Assembly: GCA_003342815.1 (NCBI GenBank)
Contig: PTEX01000312.1
Span: 1,310-65,309 of the forward strand
Source: Eudromia elegans
Taxonomy: Eukaryota; Chordata; Aves; Tinamiformes; Tinamidae
Reading direction: 5' to 3'
Length of the DNA stretch: 64,000 bases
Shown here: positions 39,887 to 52,731 of the stretch, piece after piece
Numbering within the stretch: the stretch's first letter is position 1
How the letters are laid out: each line of letters begins with the position of its first letter
Notes under the pieces: generated by a model
The model's database searches: none
Seen by the model: only the letters and a program-made list of their open reading frames with translations
What the model was told of the DNA's origin: nothing
Position numbers and translations under genes: made by a program

Positions 39887-39888
39887 AC
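39820..39888. repeat. (CA)30 dinucleotide microsatellite
   Basis: About 30 uninterrupted CA units (39820-39880), then an interrupted tail agacacac. Likely highly polymorphic. An open frame through it is an artefact. Confidence 0.98.
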
Positions 39889-40667
39889 CCTGAATTTAAA
39901 AAAATGAGTGCAGAACTTCTTCAGATGAGTAAGCTTGCTAAATTATTAAATTGTGTTTTAATCTTACTTCAGTGTTTGGCTACTTTCTTTTGTGAGAGTT
40001 GAACAGAACAAGAAAATGACAGCAAGATGTTTGAGTTTTCCTGCAATATTCATTAGTTATAAAGACACAGATAATGTCAGCAGTCATGGTGAAATTCTGT
40101 CATTTTCTAAGGCTTTCCATACTCTCATTGTATAGACAGATGATAAAGATCAGGTACACAAAGCAGTGTGATGGAAGACAACAGAGCATATCTTACATAT
40201 TTTATCAGCTATTAATTCATACAGTTTTTATAATTAGCTCATTATTTAAGAAGAATTAAATATCCTTTTGATGAATTCATGAATTTTACCTATTATGATA
40301 ATTTTAGAAAATATTTTTGAAGGACGGTTTCAGAATATTTGCAGAGGTAACTTAGTAAAATGTTTGCCATCTCTAAATGTTCTGAGAATACATTTGGTCA
40401 CACAAGATAATATTTAAAATGTTATGATTTCATAATCTAAATGGGTACCATCCAAGGTTTAAGTACAAGTCACAAATTTGAAGAAATAATCTGTGTTTGT
40501 GTCACTACAGCAGATGTCTAGTGTCCTTACCATTCTTGTATTGAACTTTTTACTGGTATGGATCTCAAAGCAAGGTTATATTGTAGATTGGAGAATCAAT
40601 GGGCAGAAGTTACATGATTGTTTCAATACACTGATTAGCTTTTATTTACAGGTGTAAGTAAATAGAG

Positions 40668-40697
40668 ATATTTTGAATAGAAATATTTTGAATAGAA
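40668..40697. repeat. Two tandem copies of a 15-bp unit
   Basis: The unit atattttgaatagaa occurs twice head to tail without mismatch. Confidence 0.9.
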
Positions 40698-40701
40698 ATA
40701 T

Positions 40702-40727
40702 AAATACTTTGCTCATGCAAAGTATTT
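40702..40727. repeat. Perfect 11-bp inverted repeat (hairpin)
   Basis: Arms aaatactttgc and gcaaagtattt enclose the four-base loop tcat. It lies 4 bp after the 15-bp tandem repeat. No T run follows to suggest a Pol III terminator, and the stem is too short for a microRNA precursor. Confidence 0.85.
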
Positions 40728-43700
40728 CTAGCCAGAATGTTTTACTATGAGAAACACTCATTGAGACCTGCACAGACAAGCTGGTGTCTGTTGATATCCT
40801 GACAAAAGTCATCTTGGACAATTCACCGCATGTTTGCTTTTCATCTTTCTCTGCACAAGCTGCCTTTTGAAGGTAATACACAGCTTTAAGGCTGTGACCT
40901 AATTTCAAATACAGTATTTCCATTGGCCCTTCTATACAAAGCTTCCCCCGTATGCACGCTACCCCTGCGTTTTACTTTATAGTAATATACTTTAAATGTT
41001 GGTAACGTTACCCCTGAGCAGTAAGACTTGAGATGGTCACAAAGATGAGTACATAGGATTTTGATGCTATTTATCATGCATAATTTCGAAAGATTACAAG
41101 TATAATCAGCTAGGTAGGGCAATCAGTCCACCTTGTCAATGAAACGTACTCACTCTTTATAAGTTTGTTCTACACACTTCCATTTTTGCTGCTGGTAAAA
41201 AGGTAAACATGGATTTTAAGACCAGAATCTGTACTAGAGGAGAGCTCTACTAAATCAAAATAATGGGCTTTCCTTTGTAGGCAACATAGCTTACCTCACA
41301 GAAGAGTGTGCAATATTGGGTCCCTGGGTGAATACTTAAGTGCTTGAAGTGACAAGATTTTGGTTTTCAACTTCTAGGAACAGACAGGGATGTTTTTATA
41401 ACCTTTAAGAATTAAGTTACTTGGCTTTTGAATATAAAGCACCAGATTCCCCCCACTGGCCTAGGTGTCCACCTCACGCAAAGGCCGCCCTTGGGTCCTT
41501 TTGGGTTGAGACCAGCTCAGCTCCGTGTGCAGCCGCTATGGGCAGCTCCCTTCTGTCCTGGGCACCCGTTCCATCTCCTCTGAGCCCCTGTCCACTCTGG
41601 GGGCTTATGGGTCTGTCACAGATGTGAAGTTGGCAGCACTGGGAATAGTTCAGGATTTTCCCGCTACTGAATTATACAATTCCTGTTGATGCATATACGA
41701 ATTTATATATATGAGATGTGTTCTTTTCCCATATAGGCCCAGTAGCTGCATCTTCCCTTGCTATGACTTCAGCTGGGAGCTCAGACCTGCCAGTTAGCAG
41801 ATGGTTTAAGGAAAAAGGTCTCAGAAGGATTCCTACTAATTTTAATTTCTCCACTTTTAGTTTATTTTTTGAGACTCTGAGTTTCTGAAATATTTCAGAA
41901 TCAGATTGTGTATCTCAGGCTGACAAAATAGATATGAAGGAATTCAGAATAACAAATCAATTTCTGAAAATACAGATGTTACCTTTTGAAAAATATTCTT
42001 AGTCTCTAGACTAACCTTTATTTTCTAATGACACTTTCTGCTATACAGTTTTACTTGTAAAGAGAGTTCTATTATACTAAGATTTTCTTATTTATGTCTG
42101 TTGTCACAAAAAAAAAGTGGTTATTTATTCTCTACAGTGTTCAGTACAACAAAACTTACTGGCAGAAGACTCTTTTCATATTTATTCTACTTTTCAAGTC
42201 TTCTGAACTATACTTTGTCAGTGGGTTAATTCAAGTATTGAGTAATTGGTCCATAAGCAACAAAAAGGGTTATTCTTACAGAAGTAGTCATCTTGGTGCA
42301 TCATTCCTGCTGCCTAGAATGAATACTCTAAGAAAAACTTCCATTCAACTCATGAATGGGATCAGTGCCCACCTAGCAGATGGCTGTAAGTGTAAGCAGA
42401 CAGGAGACCATGCCCATGTGTTAAATGTGTTTACTGAGGGCAGATTTCCCAATCTAAAATTCTGTGCATCTGCAAGTTTTGTGCCAATGTTTAAGAGGAT
42501 ACACTACTATTCATTATTTGCTATATGAATCCAACTTTGAGAATTCTGCGTTATTCTCACCTGCAGAGAAAGAGCCTTGTCTGAAGATAAACCAGGCTAT
42601 TTTGGTTTATTTGCATATGGGGATTAGCAAGAATGTTGTTAATTCTTGCATGAGAGACTTGCATTGTAAACTCATCCTATCCTCTTCCCTTCAGAAGATT
42701 TGGTCTGTAAAGGTCTTTAAAAATGATTTGAGTTGCTTCTAATAAGAAGTAACTTATTAAAAAATATATATATTATTTTTACATTTTATGACTTCCCAGT
42801 TAATAGGAGCAATAGTAAGGCATCTCTTACAAGCTGTATATTCTTTGTTTGATTTTAATAAACCATCAATATCAGCATGTTCACCTTGTATGTTTACTCA
42901 GAAATCTTTACCTAGCAGTGAAAAGAAGTGTCTATAGTTATAAAAAAGGTTTACAGCATTCAGCATGATTTTAATGACATGAACAATGCCTACTGCACCT
43001 ATTACAACCTAAAGTAATTTGAATAATTGAATACAAGTTTGCCTAGAAACATTTCTAGCAGCACTTGCTTCTCCATCAGGAAGCAGAGTGAAAACTCTAA
43101 ATGTTATGTTGATAAATGTTTTGTAAAACCTGCTGAACCTATTGCATATGTGTGGATAAAACATCTAGGCACTGACATTCTCCTAACATTATTTATAGCT
43201 GCGGCAAAAAGCAAATGATAAGTGCACTCAAGTGCACAGAATGTTAAGTGTTTAAGATGGCAGCTTCAAATGAGATCTGTACTTGGAGGGGAAATAGCCT
43301 TTAGGGTGTTTTGAGCAGGAAGAAGGCAAGTGAGCAAATCAAAACAAGTATAGAAATGGAAGAGTAAATTGTCTTTTTCTTTAAGAACGTGAGGACTTTT
43401 TTTTTTTCTGAGAGCCTGTACTTTCAATCTACTATATTCTTTCCTCATTCTTTCTTTGACTAATTAGAAATAATTACAATCAAATACTTAGTTGGGAGAG
43501 GAGGCAGATTGGGTCTGCCACAGTGACTCGGTAGATATGATGAAAACTTTATAAACTTCTAAGAGAGAACAAAGTAGCAAATACAAATTGTGGAAAAACA
43601 ACCAAAAATCTAGGTAGAAACCTGGGAGATCTGCTAAAACAATAGTCTTGAATAAACTCAGCCAGGACTGTGAAATTTTGAGATAGGATAGCAAGATTAA

Positions 43701-44476
43701 AGAAAAAGTGGAGCACTAACAATGAATTTTATATCCCTTTGCTGAAAGGAGAATCATCTCTTGTGTTCCAGGGACTAATCACTTAACTTTCAAGTGTGAT
43801 GTGGCTTAGAAGTTCAACATTGTGAAACCACTTCACTGCGTTTGCCGCTATAACACATTGCACCAAGAATTGAAACAGGCCACGTTCTAGCTACTAGATA
43901 TGGGGAATCAGCACTGTGTTCGGAGAATAGAGTTGTTAACAGTGATTGTAAGTCTTCGCGCATACAAGAAATTTAAGTTAATAATCTGGATTATTCTGGA
44001 TAACAACATCGTGTTGGGCGCTCTGCGGTATGGGATAGGCATGAGAGTAAAAAGAGATGACAAGAAAGACTGTGGATGATAAAAGGAGAAGCAGGTTGTG
44101 AACTTCAGATCTTTCTCTGAATTACTGACCATGGTCTGTAATGAACGCATTGATAAAGTATATATATTTATATGCAAGTACTTGATCTTTTTGGACAGTA
44201 AGATTTTAAGATTCCAGTATAATTCCCTTAAATACTTAAATATATATAAAGTATATGTGTATAAATGTGTATAAAATATATAAAAATAATATTATCCTCA
44301 TTTCAGTGAATTGTTCTGTTTGAATGGGTAAATTTTAACATAGCAAACACTAGTAGTTCAATTACTATACTGTACAGATAGAAGCTTTCCAGACTCTTCT
44401 GGCAGAGCTACTTGAGAACCACTACTTTCACTTGGGAAAGGCAGAAAAGGAGTTTTCTATTTGTTGGGGAGTGTAA

Positions 44477-44518
44477 AGAGGAAAAAAAAAAAAAAAAGAA
44501 AAAAAAAGAGAAAGAAAA
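44477..44518. repeat. A-rich purine tract
   Basis: About 40 bases of A with scattered G. No retroelement body is visible beside it. Confidence 0.9.
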
Positions 44519-44769
44519 TCCTGATAGCTGCCAGGCCTTGGTTTGTTGTGTTTGGAGATTTATGCTCTCACAAAAAAAAGAGACATCTGTAGTTCAGTCT
44601 CTTACAATCATTCCTTGCCTTTTACTGAATTTGTTTTCAGAAATATGGAGATAAAGCATATGTGTTTTTTGTAAGGTTCATGACAGTAGGAAACAACAAA
44701 TGCACAGGAGATCTGTCATCTGTGTTTTGGAAAAGATGCACTTAAGACTAAAGCAATGCCATGGGTTTT

Positions 44770-44798
44770 CTTTGTTTTGTTTTGTTTTGTTTTTGTTG
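44770..44798. repeat. (TTTTG)n short array
   Basis: About five copies of TTTTG, imperfect at the edges. Confidence 0.9.
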
Positions 44799-44976
44799 TG
44801 ACTAACAATGCACTCATGGGGACCTGGTGTGGCTGCTGTGTTCTCAGTCCTGGTGTGTCTGTGTGAGCAAGGGTGTGATACTGCCTTGGGCCTGTTGCAA
44901 AGAGTGATGCTCCTGCCATGAGTGGCCAGTGAACGGGCTGTTTTCCTGTCATGGGCCAATACCTGCATTATTGAAG

Positions 44977-45029
44977 CAGTCTATATTCTCATGTGTTCTC
45001 TACAGTTCCAGTCTATATTCTCATGTGTT
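44977..45029. repeat. Short tandem duplication, 32-bp period
   Basis: The 21-base string that begins cagtctatattctcatgtgt occurs at 44977-44997 and again, identical, at 45009-45029. It is a recent local duplication of a 32-bp unit. Confidence 0.9.
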
Positions 45030-47991
45030 TGCTATTAATTGGAATTCTTTTTATCCTTAGTTTTCTATAGATTTCATAAATCTGTCTATTTTTAGCTAAA
45101 TAAACAAGTGCTGTAAACGTTTTTGAAAAATAAATTGCATTTGCCAAACATTTCTGTTAGCGTTGCCCAGACAATGAGTGTTATAATAGTTGAATGGAGG
45201 GACGTCATCCACGCTGCAGGGACCAGGCAACTCAGCAGCAGGAAGAGGCAGTAATTTCCTGTGATACTGTAAGGCAAGGAACAAAATTACCTAACAGTTG
45301 GTAGACTTCTCTCTTATAAGCACAGCAAGAAGAGCAGAACTTGGCTTTTTTTGTTGTTATTTTTGTGTATTTAGTGGAACGTAGAGAAAGAACAGTGAGC
45401 TATAAGTACAGGTTACCGGAAATATAAATAAATGTGTAGTAGAGCTTAATAAAATTCAACTCTGTGATGTTCTGATGCTCTCTTGTTGGGTAAGCTTTGG
45501 TCTTCTGCTATAGAGTAGATTGGTGAGGTTTGTATTTGGGTTAGTCTGTTAGTTATCCCAGCAAATGGGGTTGGTCTACTTAAATAAGTGAATTTGCATC
45601 TAAACTAGTGGAGGAGGTACCACCACTTACTGTGCGGCTGGTATGGGTTGTGTGGAAGCCAGCATGCAGCAACATAAGATTTAATTATGTCTTTTTAATA
45701 TATTTGTGCTGCTAAGATAGTGGTGCCTGCCTGTCTTTAGACAGTCCTAAGCAGTTCAATTAACCCAATGGCTTCTGCACTGCAGATATTGGGGCCTGAG
45801 AGAAAGGAGCAAGTCTTCACTACCTAGGTATGAGTAAGTGCCTTGGATCATGCACAGTTTGACTGTGGGTTTTGAAGCTCGGGCACTGTATTGCAAGGAT
45901 TCAGTGCTGTAAATGGGCAGAAGTGTTGCTGCAGAAGGCATGAAAGGTATTTTTTTTGTTTACTATTAATGGAAGTGTCAAGCTTGATCCGACAAAAGCC
46001 TTAAAAAGGTAAACCGTAACAGCTAGAAAATCCAAAGAAGAAAGGAAAGAAAGAAAATTCCTCTGAAATTTCACTTGATCTTGTAAGAAAAGGAAGGACA
46101 CTTACTATTTCTGCTGTTTCTAGATAGAGAGAAGGAAAAGATGCTATTGGATATTGATGGGAAGGCTGGGAGAATAGGTTAAAATGGTTGAAAAAATTGA
46201 GTTATTCCTCAACTTTGGCCAAGTTACCTCTTTAAAAGAAAAGAACTGAAGAAAAGGAGGAGTGATCACAGCTGTAAAAGCAAAGGAAGGATAGGGCAAA
46301 TATCAACACATGGGAACAGGGAAGATGAATGAACTCTGAGCATAACAAAAGTGAAATATAGGCCAAAATATTCACACCTTCCTATGCATGGGAAGTTTAT
46401 GTAGCTGAAACATTTTTTTCTTAGGTGGCAGGGCACACCAGAATAATAGATAGAGGTTATATTTGAAGGAGGGAATGACGGATGGAAATGTCTGCTTCCA
46501 GATTGTTTTCAGATACTGGGCAAGGTTAGATATGCATGAGCGTTGTATGTATTTATTGTGCACAAATGTGTGTGTGTTCATAAAGTATATACCTATATTA
46601 CATACATGTATGTAGACATACATAAATACATGCATGTATGCAGAGAGTTGACCACCTGTCCAAATCTGTTGCAAATGTTGATTAATTATATTTTTTTGGG
46701 GTATTTTTTGTGTTCATGTTTATTTACCACAATTTTATTCATTTTTCTTGTTTTTCTATCATGTCCCTGATTTGATTGCATTTTAGAATAACAAGAGGAA
46801 GGAAGTCTAAGCAGTCAAAGGTAAAGTTTATTCGATTTGTCAAAGAGATGATGTGATGCAATGCTCAAACGAGTGAAGGCCTAGACCCAAGGACCCCAGA
46901 GCCCTTTTCAGCCTTAGATGTTTCTTAAATCCCATTGTAAGGCTCTTGCTTCCTCCTGTCTGATTTCTAACATAAAACTGATAGAAACACATGCGTGCTA
47001 TTTGTTCCTATTCCTTTTCCTTAAAGAATGTGAATATAAGTGAAACTATAGGAGCTTACTGCTCTGAGATTTATAATCTGTGCCTAAGAGTGAATTTTAT
47101 AGAACTACACAATTATTGAAATGAGTAATCCATGAATAGCTTTGCAGTAGCTCTATGCTTTATGTAGCTTGCAGAATCACGGGATACTGCCTCTAATTTC
47201 ACTAAGATTCCAATAAAGCCCTTGTATAACTAGACCATTGGATCTAGGTCTTGATGTATCCTCCTCTCTGAGTTTTGAGATCTGTTAGGAAGTTGCGTCA
47301 AAAACTTCATTTTGTTTTGCCATGCTAAAGGTAATCAAAAGGGTCATATTCACTGAATATGGATGCTTTTAGGAAAAAGAAAATCAGCAAAGGTAGATTT
47401 TGAGACTAGCAGAATTATTTTTATACTAAACTATTTTTATTCTGCCTCTTGGTCCCTGAAAAAAATTATATTCATAATTTAGCCATGCAGATGTGTAAAA
47501 TGATTTTCAGTTGTTTGTCTTATTTCTTGTATGTGAGTTTTCTTCTGAGTACATTACTGTTGCTCATCATATGTTGATGTATCATCTTAAAATAAGTATT
47601 TGATCAAAATATGTGTCACCCTTTCTGGTTTTGTGGGTATTTCTATCCCTTTTCAAATATTTTTGCTGCCTGTCCTTATACTTTTGATACCTCAACTGTC
47701 CTTGGTCTTGTCATTGTTCCTGCACTGTACAATTTATGCTACCTCCATTGCTGTTAAGGAATGTGGAGTTACTCTTTGGGAGTTATTATTCAACTATTTT
47801 TATTTTAATGAAAACCAACCATTAGAATTGTATGTAGAATTGTTGTTGGGAAGCAATTCTGTGGTGTGCATGGTGGGGTTGCTTGTTTGGTTTTGTTTTC
47901 TCCATAGAATGACTCTTCCATTATAAAATACTGTGTTTGTTGCTTGTTTGTGATTGGAGTCACTTACAGGTAACTTTTTTTTTGTCTTCAG
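45030..47991. other. AT-rich stretch without a recognised gene
   Basis: A purine-rich run lies at 46027-46058. Two palindromes, acatacatgtatgt (46600-46613) and tacatgcatgta (46627-46638), sit in a TACA/TGTA-rich segment. The frames at 46543-46770 and 47600-47926 look like chance. No gene recognised up to the candidate exon at 47992. Confidence 0.5.
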
Positions 47992-48197
47992 GGAATTCTT
48001 TAAGTGTTGTCCACAAGAACAACACCTTTGGGTTCTATGGAGTGGTCAGGAATCATGATGATTCCCAGCAGTCTCTTTCTCCTTGGCTTCTCCCCAAGCT
48101 GCAAGCAGTCCACCCAGAGTGCTTACTCATCCCATACTGTTTATGGATAGCAAAGCTGGAAGTTAGAAACACTTGGCTTCTGCTAGCATTTAAATCA
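47992..48197 (+). CDS. Candidate internal coding exon, plus strand
   Basis: Seen: a strong acceptor (taactttttttttgtcttcag) ends at 47991 and a strong donor (ATCA then GTAAGG) begins at 48198. The 206-bp interval is open in one frame for 68 codons, including VVHKNNTFGFYGVVRNHDD and LLPKLQAVHPECLLIPYCLW. The open frame is bounded by a stop soon after the donor. The segment is GC-richer than its flanks. I do not recognise the peptide and found no partner exon nearby on the same strand, apart from the distant candidate at 52732. One such pairing in 64 kb may arise by chance. Confidence 0.25.
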
Positions 48198-48960
48198 GTA
48201 AGGACATGAACAGACACAACTTCATGGCTCTACGCTTAGCAGTGTTGCTTTGCTGCTATACAGTGCAGCTGGCTTTATCTGAGCCTAACCAAGGATAGAA
48301 ACCAGGGTCGCTTTTGGTGTATTTAATGAGTTGGGGGCCTTTTTGTACAAGAGTTTCAAATAACATACTGTTCGAATCAAGATTTTTGGATATTGAATAG
48401 GTGTCCTTAGAGTAGATAAATTATCCCGTGAAATATAGTCTTACACATTATTGAGTGTAAGCTGATGTCTTCTTAACCAGCGTAAGCTGCCCTTTACATT
48501 GGAGATGAACTCACTCCAGTCAGTAACACAAATTCCAAAGAGTTTGTTTATTCCTGATCCTAACGGGGGTGAAACCTTCATCCATGGCAGCAGGTGAAAC
48601 TCTTAACTGCTCTCAGTGGGTGGAAGACTTCATTCTCCAAAGCTGCCTGCAATAACCAGTCATAAGCTGCCTCACTCTTCCTACCCTCTAGCCGGTCCCT
48701 ACAGCTTTACCAGGCAGACTGGATCTACACTCACTTTTTTAGTGCTTTGTTCTATTTGTTTTGCATCAAGGAAATAATCCCATGGCTGTAAATAATTGCA
48801 GTAGGTTTGCTTGGGGTTTTTTTGTGGGAATAAGTGAGCTAAGATAGTGTCCCAGGAACCTTAATTTACACTTTTACCTTGTTTTTAAATGGAAGTATGT
48901 CCTGATAATGTTCCTTAAGTTTCCTCTCACTTTTTCACAACAGCAAAGTAATTCTTTACT

Positions 48961-49330
48961 GTTTCTAGTCAGGAAGCGTGCCGAGTTCTGTTGTGTTTGT
49001 GGGGCTGAGAAGTGCGAACAGATAGCTTTAATAAGCATACAAATCGCTTAGCATTCAGCTGAAGCAAGCCAGAAACCTAAAAGAGCAACTGTGGATGTAT
49101 AACAGATGAAAAAGGAGAGGGAGAATCCATCCTGAGGACAATGTTTTGAGTTGGACACGGTTCTGTTAATTACAAAAAAGCTCTGTGCCTACTGAATCAA
49201 TTCTGCTGCTTCTGAATTTTGCTCGGTGCTCAAGAATAGCTTGTGATCAGTCTTTGACTGTTCATTTGTCAGATGAAGCATCACGAGCCAGTTCAATTAT
49301 GGCCTCTTCTGGTTTGATGTGTGATGGGCA
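48961..49330. promoter_or_regulatory. Candidate conserved non-coding block
   Basis: A non-repetitive, balanced-composition segment with no long open frame. It contains motifs such as gttaattac (about 49168), gaatcaattctg (about 49195) and ttcaattatgg (about 49293). The call is by texture only; no alignment is available. Confidence 0.15.
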
Positions 49331-49640
49331 CTAGAGTAGCCTGTGTTTAGTTTTGGTTTTCTACCAGAAAGATAAATTACTGACACAAAGATTAATTCTG
49401 TATGATTGAAATGCTTAATAAGCTTTGGGTAGTTAAGCAGATTTTATGTTTGTAGGATTTAAACAAGGAAGCATCTGTGAATAGCATGAACATACGTGAT
49501 CATCTGCCTTGATCATCATGCTTGGATTTCCTGTGTGAAATTGCCTTGTGTGTGGCAATCTGCAAATAATATCATTTATAATATAGTGTATCATTTGTAT
49601 TGCAGTTAATGTCGTCTTGCAGCAATTTGCTCGTTTGTGA

Positions 49641-49886
49641 GTCTCACATTTTGAGCAGCTTTGTTTTAATAACTCCTACTGCCGAGCTGTGACACCTGAT
49701 GGATTTCCCTTGGGAAACCTGTGGCCTCTGCGGCTTCTGCTGACACCAGAACAGTACCTTGTAGCTGTGAGTGGGGCAATAGCTTCCAGCTCTGGAGGTG
49801 AGCATCCTTTGACAGAATGCCAGGAACAACATATGGCAGGGTTTTTGAGAACTGAAGAATCTTTCATTTTTGTATTCCTCTTTTAA
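49641..49886 (+). other. Open segment with two donor-like sites
   Basis: One plus-strand frame is open from 49641 to 49885 (for example DGFPLGNLWPLRLLLTPEQY). Two donor-like sites lie inside it: GCT then GTGAGTGG near 49765, and GGAG then GTGAGCA near 49797. The upstream acceptor is weak (cattttgagcag near 49658). It could be an exon or conserved non-coding DNA; the product is not recognised. Confidence 0.15.
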
Positions 49887-52731
49887 TCTACACATCCTCA
49901 GCAGTCAGCAGTAGGAAATTTGGACACAGATTGCCAGCCAGCCAGTCATATAGAGGTAATAATATATAAAACAAAGAATATGTCTGTCTAAATTAGTTTG
50001 GCTAGGGTTCAGCCAGCTACAGTAGTGTCAGAACAAGCCCTCATTTGTTCTGAGAGCAGGAAGACTGACAACTGGTGGTGCATCTAAAGGAACGAGATGC
50101 AGTGGGGAGTGCTCAGAGGACTGTGCTTAGGCTCGCACCATTCCTGTTGTGATACTTGATTATATCCAAAGGCTAAATAAACCATGTTGGATTACATGCA
50201 TTGCAAATCCACAGATGCATCGACCTAGATGATATCCTCTGTGCTGCAGGTGTATGTGTGCCTAATATGTAACAAAACGAGGCACTTATTAACCTGCTGG
50301 TTGTCAAAGTCGCATATTAGAGTCCGTATTCGCTGCCTTGGACCACTTGCGATTCTGACATTTGTGGCTCCTGGGAGCAGCTGTGCCCCTGAAGTTAATG
50401 ATGTGGCAGGGTCAGGAGATGGAATAACTGTGGGATCAACATCAGCACTTCTCCCTAGCAGCCCACGGCAGAGCACCCACCTACGGCAGGGACCAGGCCG
50501 GCGTGTCTCCCTCACCTGAGAGTTTCGCTTGGGAAGTGTGCATGCCTGGCGCCTTGCCCAGCTCTCCTGCTTCCCTTCTGCTTATTGCCTTTTGCCTCCC
50601 TTGCCCTATCTTACTGTTACACCCTGGTTTTGATACTTGTCTTTAATTGGCTTTATAGCAGGTCATTCACATTCTTTTAAAATGACTTGTCGTGTCCAAG
50701 CATGATGACCTTATATTGTATTTTTCACAGAATAATTTTAAGTGAATAATTTTCAAGTTTTCATGTTTCGATCGTTTAGTAACTTTATTGTATTTATAAT
50801 ACACACTAGAAGTTAATAACTTTCATAAATAGGTGTCGATTTAGGAAAGAACTAGAAACTAAACCTCTTGAAAATCATCAAGATTGGTCCAGATGCTGGA
50901 ATAAAAACAGGGAAATTACCTGACTGCATGACTGTTGCTAAAGTAGTACGCACGGATTAAGACCGTATATTACCAAACCTAAAAGAAACAATGTAAATCA
51001 AATAGAAATGAGATAAATTTGTAGCAATATAGGACTGTGATCAAATCTATTCCAGTAGACAAGATAATCAAATTTTAAGGACTTGATTACATATGGAGTT
51101 TTTACTGATTAAATATCTCTGATTAACTTCGTGCATAATGCTCTTATTTCAGGCTGAGTAATTTTTTTTTCTCGTGTAATCTGAGCTTGGTGGTAGCAGA
51201 CGTGCTAGAATAATGTTATCTGCATATGAAATAACCCAGACATAGCTAATAAACAACATTGTAGACAGAGAAAAAGAGAAAAATGCAAACAGAGAGCTGT
51301 CTGTTGATTGTAATCACAACCGCGATGAGGGGCTTCATCCATCTAAATAAAATCTGTAAGCTGGAAGAGGTGTGAGTGCTAATAGTTTATCTAGCAAATG
51401 GCTCAGTGGTTAAAGTCAGTGATAACTTTGAATATGTAATATTCTGAATTTGATATAACAGAAAGAATCAGACAAATCTTATCCTTCCAAAAAATTTGTT
51501 ACTGATTTTGTTGTGATTTTCAGAAAAAAGTCATTAATGTGTACATGACAATCATAGCACAGAACCTGTACTAAGAAGGGTGACACTACATCAGACTTTT
51601 TAGAATACATACAAATGCAGAATAGTCTTTGCTGATCTATGTAAGCTTTTTGTATTGTTAAGTCGAAACAGTATATGCATGCATACACAAATGTAAGAAA
51701 AAAAAATTGCATTTGCATACAGGGCTTGAACTGAGTGTCTGTTTTCCCTTGTGTTGTGACACAGTGAGAAAAGGACTTTCTGGGCTATGTTTTATAAATC
51801 AGTCCCTAGCTTATCACTAATTTATTACAGAGGTCCAATTCATTTTTAGCCATCTCTTTCACAGGATGTTTTTTTGCAGTAGTTGTTAACTGTCTTTGCA
51901 GATGAGAGTTTTAACCCACTCATAATCCTTCTCATACTTCATCCAAACTTCAACTTCAACTTTGAGATGTAATGACCTTTCAATGTCTTTTCTCAAAGGT
52001 GCTTCATAGATTTTTTTTTTTTTTTTGGTTACGTTTTTAGGAATCCCAGTTGCAAAGCAAAATATTAAGGAACTCTCACTTGGGTTGATATCAATAGATC
52101 AGGCTTCAAAATTCAGTTTTGATTACTTATCTCCTGCATTTGAGGATTTTTTTTTAGTATGAAGCTCAGTAACAAAGGTTTCTGCAAATTTTGTTATTTT
52201 GCAGTTATATGAACTAGTTCTTTGTTGCAAACTTGTATAGACTTTTTGCAGAGAATTATAGAGGATTGATAGGTAAGTCTGATAGTGTGATATTAAATAA
52301 AAAGGAAATGAGGAATTGAAGTGTACAAATTTTTTTAGTGAATTGTTTAAAAAAAAAATGTATAGTATAGTTTAAAAAGTAGTTCATCTTCCTACCGTAT
52401 GTGAGAGCTGTTCCCCTTTCCCTCTCAGTATTTTTTTTTTTCTTCAGCCTGAATCTTGTTTGACATGGATACTTCAAATTCTGTAATGTGTCTGACATGT
52501 ACAGGTGGATTTCTACTAACCTTTGTCCACTTGCTCCTCATTCATATTCCTGTATTCAAGTTCAGGGCATCCCTTATTTCAGTGATGGGACCAATATCAA
52601 CACACAAGGTGTGAATGGAGGGGGTGTATTTGTGGAGGGGGTGCATTGCATTGGAATCCTGCTGTTCTCAAAAGTTCCTCCTGTAGCTGGAAAATAATAA
52701 TTTCCATCTTTTTTTTCTTTTTTTCCTCTAG

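Larger units (their letters stand above)
39889..44476. other. AT-rich stretch without a recognised gene
   Basis: Mostly AT-rich. A GC-richer patch at 41440-41640 has a 68-codon frame without recognisable product. The 144-codon plus frame at 42094-42528 is AT-rich with no domain and is probably chance. Small repeats at 40668-40727 are listed separately. Confidence 0.5.
48198..52731. other. Stretch with enhancer-like segments but no recognised gene
   Basis: Contains the separately listed segments 48961-49330 and 49641-49886. A GC-richer patch at 50220-50600 is open on both strands for 96 codons without recognisable product. Positions 51050-51350 are rich in gattaa and gattac motifs plus an octamer-like tgcatatgaaat. 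A 16-T run lies at 52011-52026. Confidence 0.45.

Noticed and set aside
39706-39888. 60-codon minus-strand frame through the CA microsatellite
   Set aside because: An artefact of a dinucleotide repeat, which stays open in all frames.
42094-42528. 144-codon plus-strand open frame
   Set aside because: AT-driven composition, no domain, isolated; probably chance.
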